Shown here in pieces: positions 1-5,501 of a stretch of DNA of 7,678 bases; the first letter of the stretch is position 1, and every line of letters starts with the position of its first letter. The position numbers and the translations under genes are program-made. The notes under the pieces were generated by a model. It was not told the DNA's origin. It ran no database searches and worked only from the letters and a program-made list of their open reading frames with translations. This DNA comes from Muribaculaceae bacterium (GTDB lineage Bacteria > Bacteroidota > Bacteroidia > Bacteroidales > Muribaculaceae), in NCBI GenBank assembly GCA_017619255.1, contig JAFZSS010000110.1, forward strand, positions 1 through 7,678, read 5' to 3'.

Positions 1-1023
1 ACCTGGGTGTGGAACAACAGCAGCAACTTCACCGGCGGCTCGTGGCCTGGCAAGGCGATGACCCTGATGGGTACTACAGTCGATGGCTCACGCAAGATAT
101 GGAAATGGACCTATGAAGGAACCAACACCAGCGTCCCCACAGGCATCATCTTTGTCACCGACGGCCAGCAGACCAGTGACCTGACTTTCCGCAACCACGG
201 CTACTACATCGATGGCACTTGGGACCATGAGGTAACCAACTACACCGGCGCCGCTCCCTCATTGACTATCGACAAACCGTCGGGCCAGTATGAGGGGAGC
301 GTGACAGTCACGGTAACCGCCAGCGAGAGCGATGCCGTCATTGTCTATACAACCGACGGCACCATGCCCACCGCCAACAGCCAACAGGCCATCGGCCAGG
401 TGAGCCTGACATTCACCGACAACACCGTGCTCACCGCCGGTGTGCTCGTTGACGGACGCGTGCGCAACATCGTTCAGCGCGAGTACATCTTTCACGGCTT
501 TGTCCCCTACACCGCCACTGTCTATATCAAAGACCCGACTGTCGCGCCCAACAACTGGAGCAGCGTATATGTTTATGCTTGGGACAGCACAGGCGACATC
601 AATGACAGTTGGCCCGGCGTGCAGACAAGCGCCACCACCACAGTGATGGGACAGAAGTTCTACTACCGCGCTTTTGACATCACGGGCGAGAACTACACCT
701 TCAATGTCGTGCTCAGCCAAGGCGACAGCCAGCACCAGAGTGTTGACATAACGGGTATTCATAAGGACACTTTCCTGGAAATCACTTCGACGACCAACAA
801 ATATACCGTTGCCGATGTCACAGACCAATACAGTTTCCTCAAGGGAGATGTGAATGGTGACGGCGAGTTAACCATAGCAGATGTGACACGGCTTATCAGT
901 GTTCTATTGGGCGATATAGCCGATGAAGGCACAAAGCAACGCGCCGAGCTCAACGGTGATGGAGAATTGAGCATAGCCGATGTATCTGTGCTCATTCATA
1001 TCCTGCTTTCCAACCCAAACTAG
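1..1023 (+). CDS. Secreted starch-binding multidomain protein, C-terminal part (CBM26-like / chitobiase-C-like / CBM26-like / dockerin-like); 5' end outside window
   Basis: The frame is open from base 1 and stops with TAG at 1021-1023, giving 340 residues of a longer protein. Window residues 1-80 look like a truncated CBM26 starch-binding module: aromatic-rich, SWPG at 14-17, then a GIIFVTDG strand and NHGYY. Residues 86-165 resemble the chitobiase/hexosaminidase C-terminal FN3-like fold, with YTTDGTMPTANS at 116-127. Residues 168-265 look like a second CBM26, with VYVYAWD and SWPG at 203-206. Residues 281-340 form a dockerin-like pair of calcium-loop repeats: DVNGDGELTIADV at 283-295 and ELNGDGELSIADV from 316, the second with Glu in place of the usual first Asp. 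Such modules usually follow a GH13 amylase catalytic domain in extracellular or surface enzymes. The catalytic domain is not in view, so the enzyme class is inferred. No type IX sorting domain follows the dockerin-like tail. Confidence 0.85.
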   Translation, partial: TWVWNNSSNFTGGSWPGKAMTLMGTTVDGSRKIWKWTYEGTNTSVPTGIIFVTDGQQTSDLTFRNHGYYIDGTWDHEVTNYTGAAPSLTIDKPSGQYEGSVTVTVTASESDAVIVYTTDGTMPTANSQQAIGQVSLTFTDNTVLTAGVLVDGRVRNIVQREYIFHGFVPYTATVYIKDPTVAPNNWSSVYVYAWDSTGDINDSWPGVQTSATTTVMGQKFYYRAFDITGENYTFNVVLSQGDSQHQSVDITGIHKDTFLEITSTTNKYTVADVTDQYSFLKGDVNGDGELTIADVTRLISVLLGDIADEGTKQRAELNGDGELSIADVSVLIHILLSNPN

Positions 1024-1049
1024 GGCTGTAGACAGCGTCCAGACACTAA

Positions 1050-1086
1050 AAAACGGGGGGTGAAATCACTCAACAAGGCCGTTTTA
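1050..1086 (+). terminator. Weak intrinsic terminator candidate after the starch-binding gene
   Basis: AAAACGG at 1050-1056 can pair with CCGTTTT at 1079-1085, leaving a 22-nt loop that contains a small GTG/CAC inner hairpin. The right arm supplies the only T-run. It lies 26 nt after the stop codon, where a terminator is expected, but the stem is short and AT-rich, so the call is tentative. Confidence 0.3.
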
Positions 1087-1140
1087 TCTTGAGAAATGAG
1101 AAAAGTGTGCATCTTTAAACTTTTTTAACGCAAAAAATGA

Positions 1141-1170
1141 TTCGCAGCATGTTGGTTGGCAGTAATTTTG
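1141..1170 (+). promoter_or_regulatory. Bacteroidota-type promoter, strong -7 element
   Basis: TAATTTTG at 1163-1170 matches the Bacteroidota -7 consensus TAnnTTTG exactly. The best -33 candidate is the weak TTCG at 1141-1144, 18 nt upstream. Transcription would start near 1175-1178, about 200 nt before the lipoprotein gene. That gene has its own closer promoter, so this one more likely drives the short transcript ending at the 1230-1254 hairpin. Confidence 0.45.
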
Positions 1171-1175
1171 CACCC

Positions 1176-1258
1176 GCATAACATAGGTAATAATTTTTTT
1201 CATAAGGTAAAGATTTTAGAGATTGAAAGGACTCGCCGGGAGGCGAGTCGTTTTAATT
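1176..1258 (+). ncRNA. Candidate small RNA of about 80 nt between a promoter and an intrinsic terminator
   Basis: A consensus -7 element at 1163-1170 is followed, with no start codon or reading frame of note, by an AT-rich single-stranded-looking stretch with a seven-T run at 1194-1200. An 8-bp G/C-rich terminator hairpin with T-tail ends at about 1258. A promoter, a short untranslated body and a terminator is the usual architecture of a free small RNA. It could instead be a terminated leader of the downstream lipoprotein gene. I do not recognise a known RNA family. The 5' end is estimated from the promoter. Confidence 0.35.
1230..1254 (+). terminator. Intrinsic terminator, 8-bp perfect stem
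   Basis: GACTCGCC (1230-1237) and GGCGAGTC (1242-1249) form a perfect G/C-rich stem with a GGGA tetraloop, followed by GTTTTAATTTA. It is oriented for + strand transcripts. It sits 207 nt after the starch-binding gene, so it more likely ends a transcript from the promoter at 1163-1170 or read-through from upstream. Confidence 0.7.
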
Positions 1259-1303
1259 TATATCCCTACCCCCTTCCTTGAGAGCCGCTTTTTTATGTCT
1301 TGA

Positions 1304-1335
1304 CTTGTACAGGAAGAAAAAAAGGTGTAATTTCG
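1304..1335 (+). promoter_or_regulatory. Promoter of the DUF4369/thioredoxin-fold lipoprotein gene
   Basis: CTTG (1304-1307) as -33 and TAATTTCG (1328-1335) as -7 are separated by 20 nt. The -7 element differs from TAnnTTTG at one position. The start point would be near 1341, giving a leader of about 35 nt before the ATG at 1375. It also argues against the longer in-frame TTG start at 1300, which would lie upstream of transcription. Confidence 0.6.
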
Positions 1336-1374
1336 CACGGTTTTTACGAATCCATAAAGAAACATATTGAACAC

Positions 1375-2457
1375 ATGAAGAAGATATTACTGATGACAGC
1401 GCTCCTCGTGACCCTGGTTGCATGCAACAGCAATCAGTTTCATGTCGAGGGCACTATCGAAGGCGCAACCGACACAACGACGCTGGTGCTTGAGCAATCC
1501 ACCAACGGTGAATGGGTGATTGTGGACAGCGTCGAGGTGGAAAAGGACGGCAAGTTCAGCGTGAGCGCTCCCGCTCCCGAAGTGCCTAACATCTACCAGC
1601 TGCGTTGCGGCAACCAGGCTATCTGTTTCCCCATTGACAGTCTGGACCACCTCACCATCAAAGCCAAACTGCCCAACTTTGCCATCGATTACACCATTGC
1701 CGGCAGCGAGCATGCCGAGCAAGTGATGAAGATTGACAAGGAAGCCATGCAGTTTGTCGGCGGCAAGGGCACAGCAGCTGAGTTACAGGCATGGAAAGAC
1801 CAGCTGTCGCGCCAGATTGCAGCCGACCCCGGCGGCATTGTTGCCTACTACACCATCAACAAGTACATCGACGGGAAGCCGTTGTTTGATCCATTAAACG
1901 ACAATGACCTGCGCATCATTGGCGCAGTGGCCAACTCGTTCAATTCATTCCATCCCAACGACCCCCGCACTGAATACCTGGTGAACAAGTTCACCCAAGA
2001 CCTGCGCCGCCGTCGTGCCGCCTCCGCTCCGCGAGACACCATCTATGCCGATGAGGCGTCACTGATTGACATCAAACTGCAAGATTATCATGGCAAGGAT
2101 TACAGCCTGGCTCAAGTCGCTGCCAATAACCGCGTTGTGCTACTCAACTTCACGGCCTATACTGCCGAAGGAGCTCCCCAGCTCAACAAGCTGTTAAATG
2201 ATATTTACCAGAGTTACCACAGCCGCGGCCTGGAAATCTATCAGGTGAGCGTGGACCAAGACAATGTGGCATGGCTTCAGGCAGCCAAGAATCTGCCGTG
2301 GATTACCGTGTTTGACCCGCAGAGCGTCAACTCACAGAATGTGGGCACCTATGCCGTGAGCAGCCTTGCTACCACATTCATCATCCGCGGAGGCGACATC
2401 GTTGCCCGCATCGAGGACCCCACCGAGCTGAAAGCCGCAGTGGCCAAGTACTTGTAA
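1375..2457 (+). CDS. DUF4369/thioredoxin-like-fold lipoprotein lacking the CXXC active site
   Basis: This 360-residue protein starts at ATG 1375, which gives a clean lipoprotein signal: M-K-K, a hydrophobic stretch, and lipobox L14-V15-A16-C17. Residues 20-125 look like DUF4369, the beta-rich N-terminal domain of many Bacteroidota TlpA/AhpC-type lipoproteins. A helical linker follows, and residues 225-360 have the thioredoxin-fold order: VVLLNF strand, helix, GLEIYQVSVD strand, LPWITVFDP, ATTFII strand and C-terminal helix. Where TlpA proteins carry WCxxC, this one has Y262-T-A264-E-G-A267, so both cysteines are replaced by alanine. The normal cis-Pro before TTF is A332. The residues for disulfide exchange are therefore absent, and a binding or structural role in the envelope is more likely than thiol chemistry. 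Residues after the lipid Cys (NSN) are not acidic, so no surface-export signal is evident. It appears monocistronic, with its own promoter and terminator. Confidence 0.85.
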   Translation: MKKILLMTALLVTLVACNSNQFHVEGTIEGATDTTTLVLEQSTNGEWVIVDSVEVEKDGKFSVSAPAPEVPNIYQLRCGNQAICFPIDSLDHLTIKAKLPNFAIDYTIAGSEHAEQVMKIDKEAMQFVGGKGTAAELQAWKDQLSRQIAADPGGIVAYYTINKYIDGKPLFDPLNDNDLRIIGAVANSFNSFHPNDPRTEYLVNKFTQDLRRRRAASAPRDTIYADEASLIDIKLQDYHGKDYSLAQVAANNRVVLLNFTAYTAEGAPQLNKLLNDIYQSYHSRGLEIYQVSVDQDNVAWLQAAKNLPWITVFDPQSVNSQNVGTYAVSSLATTFIIRGGDIVARIEDPTELKAAVAKYL

Positions 2458-2485
2458 TATCCTGTTTAACGGACAATTCAACATA

Positions 2486-2528
2486 GTGGCTGGACTTCTC
2501 ATGAGGTTCAACCACTGCATTTTTATCT
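2486..2528 (+). terminator. Intrinsic terminator of the lipoprotein gene
   Basis: A hairpin with arms 2486-2498 and 2503-2515 (GTGG, one mismatch, then TGGACTTC pairing with GAGGTTCA) has a TCAT loop and is followed by TGCATTTTTATCT. Two pairs are G-U wobbles that work only in the + strand RNA, and the T-run is on the same side. It therefore serves the + strand gene and not the convergent GT-B gene. Confidence 0.55.
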
Positions 2529-2537
2529 CAAGCAAAA

Positions 2538-3656
2538 CTAGTCAAGCAAGGATTTCCAGAAATCAAGGTAACGCTGCGCAACGACAGGTGCAGCATTATG
2601 TTTCTCGACAAATGCCCGGCTGGCACGCGCCATCTGTGGCAGCTGCTCACGGTGCTCTACGAGCCACGACAGTTTCTGGTCAATATCGCCCTCGACGAGC
2701 GGCGAAACATTGATGATGGGTTTGTTGACCGTCTCGCCGATGAGGTCATAATACTCAGGCTCGGCACCCGACACCGCCACCAGTCCCTGTGCCATCGCAA
2801 TAAGGGCGTTAGTGCCAGGGGTATAGCTATAAAGCTGGTCAAGAATCACATGGGAATCGCGCATGCGACGAGTATACTCATCATAGGGCAGATTCTCCAC
2901 TACCTCAAGTTCGGTGATACCAGGATAACGGTCGTGAATACGCTTCATGGCGGCAAGTAGCCTGTCGGTGCCCTTGATGACATGGCGATCGCGCTGAATG
3001 CCGATGAACAAACGCAACTTGTCAGGAGCTTGCTCCAACGGGCGGAACTCCAGTGATTGGGTATTGACAGGGATGCCGGCATAGGCAACGCGATTGCCCA
3101 GCACAGGCTTGTATGCCACAAAATACTCATACAAACAAGCGACAGCCCCATCAATACCTCCGAGTATGTGGTCACTGTGCTCACGCATAAACGGCTGTTT
3201 CCAGTTATCTTGCTGCTGAGCAATGTATTCGCTGGAACTCACATAAGGAGAGGGCTCGGCGCCCAGCATGTAGTCGTTGTAACGGAAAGTGTGTCCATCG
3301 TGGCAGGCGTCATAATACACCATATCAGTCGCCAATGCCGAAAGAACGATGCGTTTGTTGTTTGCCTTAAGGTAGTCAAATACCTTGGCTATGCGGTGGG
3401 GCTTCAACCGCAAGAATATGGGCGACGCAATCTCTACGATGTCATATCCTGACATCTGCGGCAAAGCACGCTGGATGTCCATCAGGTATCGTATTGAGCC
3501 CACAAATCCAGGTCGCCGCTGCAGGTTGATGTCACGAGGGGTGTCCATCCAGCGTGAACCGTCGGATGCCACCGTAGCCTCATGCCCCATCTCACGCAGT
3601 TGGTGAGCCAAGCAGTTGTGCATATTGCTTGCGTCTCCTGCAAATAATATCTTCAT
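2538..3656 (-). CDS. GT-B fold glycosyltransferase (GT4/GT1-like)
   Basis: This 372-residue cytoplasmic glycosyltransferase probably builds a surface glycan (lipopolysaccharide, capsule or O-glycan). The N-terminal half opens with MKILFAGDAS, then HNCLAHQLREMGHEATV (residues 13-29), the first Rossmann half of GT-B enzymes. The C-terminal half has the sugar-nucleotide-binding pattern: LFIGIQRDRHVIKGTDRL at 216-233 with R222/R224 and K228, then DQLYSYTPGTNALIAMAQGL at 273-292 and SGAEPEYYDLIGE at 296-308, where acidic residues 299/301/308 replace the classic EX7E. I start at ATG 3654-3656. An in-frame start at 3695 adds 13 residues unlike the family start and would lie inside the -33 element of a consensus promoter. 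Donor and acceptor are unknown. It lies divergent from a GT-A glycosyltransferase, suggesting a common glycan pathway, although they are separate transcripts. Confidence 0.85.
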   Translation of the reverse strand: MKILFAGDASNMHNCLAHQLREMGHEATVASDGSRWMDTPRDINLQRRPGFVGSIRYLMDIQRALPQMSGYDIVEIASPIFLRLKPHRIAKVFDYLKANNKRIVLSALATDMVYYDACHDGHTFRYNDYMLGAEPSPYVSSSEYIAQQQDNWKQPFMREHSDHILGGIDGAVACLYEYFVAYKPVLGNRVAYAGIPVNTQSLEFRPLEQAPDKLRLFIGIQRDRHVIKGTDRLLAAMKRIHDRYPGITELEVVENLPYDEYTRRMRDSHVILDQLYSYTPGTNALIAMAQGLVAVSGAEPEYYDLIGETVNKPIINVSPLVEGDIDQKLSWLVEHREQLPQMARASRAFVEKHNAAPVVAQRYLDFWKSLLD

Positions 3657-3664
3657 TGCGGGGA

Positions 3665-3696
3665 CAAAATTAGTGCAAGTTGAACGAAATGCCAAA
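3665..3696 (-). promoter_or_regulatory. Consensus promoter of the GT-B gene, almost touching its start codon
   Basis: On the - strand, TTTG (3693-3696) is followed after 20 nt by TAATTTTG (3665-3672), an exact match to both Bacteroidota promoter elements at normal spacing. Only 8 nt separate the -7 element from the ATG at 3656, so the leader would be 0-4 nt: the mRNA may be leaderless. Confidence 0.7.
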
Positions 3697-3719
3697 TTTT
3701 GTGCAAGCCGAGCGCAAAT
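3673..3719. repeat. Imperfect direct repeat across the GT-B promoter
   Basis: Two copies lie 28 nt apart, start to start: GTGCAAGTTGAACGAAAT at 3673-3690 and GTGCAAGCCGAGCGCAAAT at 3701-3719. They share GTGCAAG, GA, CG and AAAT, with a one-base insertion in the second. The first copy fills the spacer between -33 and -7, and the second lies just upstream of -33. This could be a pair of regulator sites or a partial duplication of the promoter region. An inverted TTGCAC also occurs at 3811-3816 in the promoter of the divergent gene. Confidence 0.45.
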
Positions 3720-3735
3720 AAGTTTACTTTATTTG
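3715..3735. repeat. AT-rich inverted repeat in the divergent promoter region
   Basis: CAAATAA at 3715-3721 and TTATTTG at 3729-3735 are perfect 7-bp arms around a 7-nt centre. It lies 19 nt upstream of the -33 element of the GT-B gene, where an activator or DNA-bending protein could act. In AT-rich intergenic DNA such a dyad can also occur by chance. Confidence 0.3.
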
Positions 3736-3809
3736 CCAAGTCGCCACCATAATTATCCAAATCCATTGGAGCATTTCTAAAACCTATTTTATCCAAAAAC
3801 GGATCAAAT

Positions 3810-3840
3810 TTTGCACTTAATCAAAAAAGCAGTACCTTTA
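3810..3840 (+). promoter_or_regulatory. Promoter of the GT-A glycosyltransferase gene
   Basis: TTTG (3810-3813) and TACCTTTA (3833-3840) are 19 nt apart. Both fit the Bacteroidota consensus apart from the last base of the -7 element. The start point would fall near 3846, leaving a leader of about 24 nt before the ATG at 3870. Confidence 0.65.
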
Positions 3841-3869
3841 CCCCGATAAATCGAGCATAGAACCGCCTA

Positions 3870-4853
3870 ATGAAAGAAGTCACAATCATTATCCCCGTCT
3901 ATAACCGTGCTGCCGTGGTTGCTTCCACGCTGCAGACCGTGTTGGCGCAGACCTACCGCCCCCTGCAGGTGGTACTCGTGGATAATGACAGTACCGATAA
4001 CACATGGCAAGTTCTTGAACAATTCAAGCAAGAGCATGACAGTGAAGACTTTAAAGTAGTGGTCACCCGTGAGCAACACCACACCGCCGGCGCCGCCCGC
4101 AACCGCGGATTTGAGCATGCGACAGGCGAATGGGTACTGTTCTTTGACAGTGATGACCTGATGCGTGAGAGTTTAGTCGCCTCCTATGTCGATGTCCTTG
4201 AGCGCGCTCATGAACAAGGTAAGCAACCAGACCTCATCAGTGCCCGCTCAACGCTCATTTTCCCTGACGGGACCCAGCGCGAAGCCCCGTTCCACAAGAG
4301 CGACTTGTTCGCCAATCACATCCTACACGGACAATTATCGACACAACGCTATGCCGTCCGTCGCGAGTTCTTTGCTCAGACCGATGGTTGGAACATCAAT
4401 CTTCCAGGCTGGAACGACTGGGAACTTGGCATGAGGCTCCTGCTGGCGTCGCCTCGCGTCGCCTACATGAACAGTAAATCACAGGTCATCATCAACCACA
4501 ATGGGGCCGACTCCATCACCGGCACCGAGTTCCACAGCCGCCGCGGCCAGTGGGAGCATGTCATTGATGTCATCAAAGTCGAGATTCAGTCCTCCCTGCT
4601 CAAGCCAGTGCACAAGACACGCTTCCTGCGCCTGCTGGAATACCGCCGCCTTGTGCTCGCTGCCCAATATGAGCGTGAAGGACATCCCGAGTCGGCCAAG
4701 CCTCTGTGCCAGGAGGCTTACCAGAAACTGCGGGCTAGCTACCATGGTTCACGCCGCTGGCGCTGGTTGGTGGCCCCTGTGACACGCCGCCTGTTTGCAC
4801 GCATCGCTGCCGGCAAGCGCGGCTCTGCCCGCATCGCAAGGTTGCTATATTAA
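3870..4853 (+). CDS. Family 2 glycosyltransferase (GT-A fold)
   Basis: This 327-residue enzyme has a clear GT2 layout. The N-terminus EVTIIIPVYNRAAVVASTL (residues 3-21) is the first nucleotide-binding strand and helix. VLVDNDSTDNT at 35-45 holds the conserved Asp pair, AGAARNRGFEHATGEWVLFFDSDD at 73-96 ends in the metal-binding DxD (D93/D95/D96), and LPGWNDWELGMRLL at 178-191 carries the acidic catalytic-base region (D183/E185). It transfers a sugar from a nucleotide donor to a growing glycan at the cytoplasmic face of the membrane; donor and acceptor cannot be read from sequence. Residues 290-327 are strongly basic with scattered aromatics and could form amphipathic helices that hold it to the membrane (inference). 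The start follows a good promoter, and no in-frame upstream start competes. Confidence 0.88.
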   Translation: MKEVTIIIPVYNRAAVVASTLQTVLAQTYRPLQVVLVDNDSTDNTWQVLEQFKQEHDSEDFKVVVTREQHHTAGAARNRGFEHATGEWVLFFDSDDLMRESLVASYVDVLERAHEQGKQPDLISARSTLIFPDGTQREAPFHKSDLFANHILHGQLSTQRYAVRREFFAQTDGWNINLPGWNDWELGMRLLLASPRVAYMNSKSQVIINHNGADSITGTEFHSRRGQWEHVIDVIKVEIQSSLLKPVHKTRFLRLLEYRRLVLAAQYEREGHPESAKPLCQEAYQKLRASYHGSRRWRWLVAPVTRRLFARIAAGKRGSARIARLLY

Positions 4854-4870
4854 GAATAGTTCCTCAAATA

Positions 4871-4904
4871 AAAAGGCTCTTTGATGTTTCAATGAGCCTT
4901 TTAT
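4871..4904. terminator. Bidirectional intrinsic terminator
   Basis: AAAAGGCTC (4871-4879) pairs perfectly with GAGCCTTTT (4894-4902). An inner TTGA/TCAA stem (4881-4884 with 4889-4892) extends the hairpin after one T-T mismatch. T-rich tails exist on both strands, so it can end both the GT-A gene and the convergent His-rich protein gene. Confidence 0.8.
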
Positions 4905-4924
4905 CATTTCAGTCTAATTACTTC

Positions 4925-5218
4925 TTATTTCAGGTATCCTGCTACAACGAAGACAGTTCCAGTGCGGGTGACAATCATTCGGTACAGAACTCCGTCGGCT
5001 GTCCACATGCGTTCACGGTTGACGATGATGAACTTTCCATTGACGGGACGATGTGAGAAGCGCGTGCCGATAACCGGACGATGTGCGACATGCATCTTGT
5101 GCTCGATGCGGTGCTTGGGTTTCACCTCATGATGTTTCTTGTGATTACTAGCCAGAGCAGTGCCGGGCATGAGCAACGCGATAGTCGCGATTACGGTCAT
5201 TAATGCTTTAGTTTTCAT
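4925..5218 (-). CDS. Small exported His-rich protein, possibly metal-binding
   Basis: This 97-residue protein starts at ATG 5216-5218; an in-frame extension to 5347 has no promoter support and would bury the signal peptide. Residues 1-23 form a Sec signal peptide (K2/K4, hydrophobic core, ALA at 21-23 before S24). There is no lipobox, so it should be periplasmic or secreted. The mature 74 residues are very basic and His-rich in the first third: H26, H29, H30, H36, H40, H43, H46 and H56. The C-terminal half has the strand-like pattern RMWTADGVLYRMIV and TVFVVAGYL, reminiscent of small DUF6515-type Bacteroidota proteins, though I cannot confirm the family. It has no Cys. It lies divergent from a Zn/Cd/Pb-type exporting ATPase, so a metal-buffering or metal-sensing role outside the inner membrane is plausible but inferred from composition and position only. 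Confidence 0.65.
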   Translation of the reverse strand: MKTKALMTVIATIALLMPGTALASNHKKHHEVKPKHRIEHKMHVAHRPVIGTRFSHRPVNGKFIIVNRERMWTADGVLYRMIVTRTGTVFVVAGYLK

Positions 5219-5234
5219 AATCTTTCTGTTTTGT

Positions 5235-5260
5235 GTCAAGGTCACCGAGGCGACCCTGAC
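5235..5260 (-). promoter_or_regulatory. 26-nt dyad / 5'-leader hairpin upstream of the His-rich protein gene
   Basis: In - strand RNA, GUCAGGGUCGC pairs with GUGACCUUGAC (11 bp) around a CUCG loop; two pairs are G-U. On the + strand the same positions are A-C mismatches, so the structure is sound only in the transcript of the His-rich gene. The hairpin ends 16 nt before the ATG and has no T-run after it, so it is not a terminator. It may act on translation or mRNA stability, or the DNA may be an operator for a dimeric regulator. Confidence 0.5.
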
Positions 5261-5313
5261 TGGTGAAACAATGCTTCTTAAATCATTCTGTCCTTTAGAC
5301 ACATCCCGCAAGA

Positions 5314-5321
5314 GAAAGTTA
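5314..5321 (-). promoter_or_regulatory. Weak -7 candidate for the His-rich protein gene
   Basis: TAACTTTC on the - strand differs from TAnnTTTG at the last base. No convincing TTTG lies 19-21 nt upstream. If used, transcription would start near 5307, giving a leader of about 90 nt that includes the 5235-5260 hairpin. No better promoter was found for this gene. Confidence 0.2.
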
Positions 5322-5432
5322 AAAGCCATTCCAGCCGTTATCGACATGACCGCCGAATTCGCCGATAAACCCCCAATTATTGCAGACCAATGATGTGACC
5401 ATTTCTTCTTTCACAAAGCGCACCCTCAATCT

Positions 5433-5449
5433 TTGCAACCGGGTTGCAA
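5433..5449. promoter_or_regulatory. Perfect 8-1-8 palindrome, candidate metalloregulator operator
   Basis: TTGCAACC (5433-5440), one central G, and GGTTGCAA (5442-5449) form a perfect inverted repeat. It ends 11 nt before the ATPase -7 element and covers the position where the -33 element should be (5437-5441), which lacks a TTTG. A protein bound here would block or replace -33 recognition. Inverted repeats around a single central base are typical of Fur-family (Fur/Zur) boxes, which fits a metal-export gene. The identity of the regulator is inferred; no regulator gene is in the window. Confidence 0.6.
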
Positions 5450-5460
5450 GGAATTGTCTC

Positions 5461-5468
5461 TACCTTTG
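5461..5468 (+). promoter_or_regulatory. -7 element of the metal-ATPase promoter
   Basis: TACCTTTG is an exact TAnnTTTG match, 33 nt before the ATG at 5502, predicting a start near 5474 and a leader of about 28 nt. The nearest TTG-type -33 candidates (5432-5435 and 5444-5446) are at wrong spacings of 25 and 14 nt. This suggests a promoter that depends on the factor bound to the overlapping palindrome, or a weak one. Confidence 0.6.
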
Positions 5469-5501
5469 CCGTCAGATCAACAACTCATAGACATTATAAG
5501 T

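Larger units (their letters stand above)
1024..1374. other. Gene-free stretch with control elements
   Basis: These 351 bases hold no convincing coding frame and are clearly more AT-rich than the flanking genes. They contain a weak hairpin just after the upstream stop codon, a TAATTTTG promoter element at 1163-1170, a strong hairpin with T-run at 1230-1254, and a second promoter (1304-1335) that fits the lipoprotein gene. The elements are listed separately. Confidence 0.7.

Noticed and set aside
259..828. 189-codon open frame on the - strand inside the starch-binding gene
   Set aside because: The opposite + frame shows CBM26-like, chitobiase-C-like and dockerin-like modules; the - frame has no promoter or family features.
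1194..1200. Seven-T run as a second terminator
   Set aside because: No stable hairpin precedes it on the + strand; the hairpin at 1230-1249 is the better candidate.
1300..1374. 25-residue N-terminal extension of the lipoprotein from TTG 1300
   Set aside because: It overlaps the -33/-7 promoter elements and would place the lipoprotein signal peptide internally.
3657..3695. 13-residue N-terminal extension of the GT-B protein
   Set aside because: It lies within the consensus promoter, and the family start MKILFAGD is at 3656.
5219..5347. 43-residue N-terminal extension of the His-rich protein
   Set aside because: It would bury a typical signal peptide, and it runs through the hairpin and a probable leader.
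5348..5362. CGAATTCG palindrome between the divergent metal genes
   Set aside because: Only 8 bp with no extension or link to a promoter element; expected by chance.
5433..5501. 23-residue N-terminal extension of the ATPase from TTG 5433
   Set aside because: The extension covers the palindrome and the -7 element, so it would not be transcribed from that promoter.
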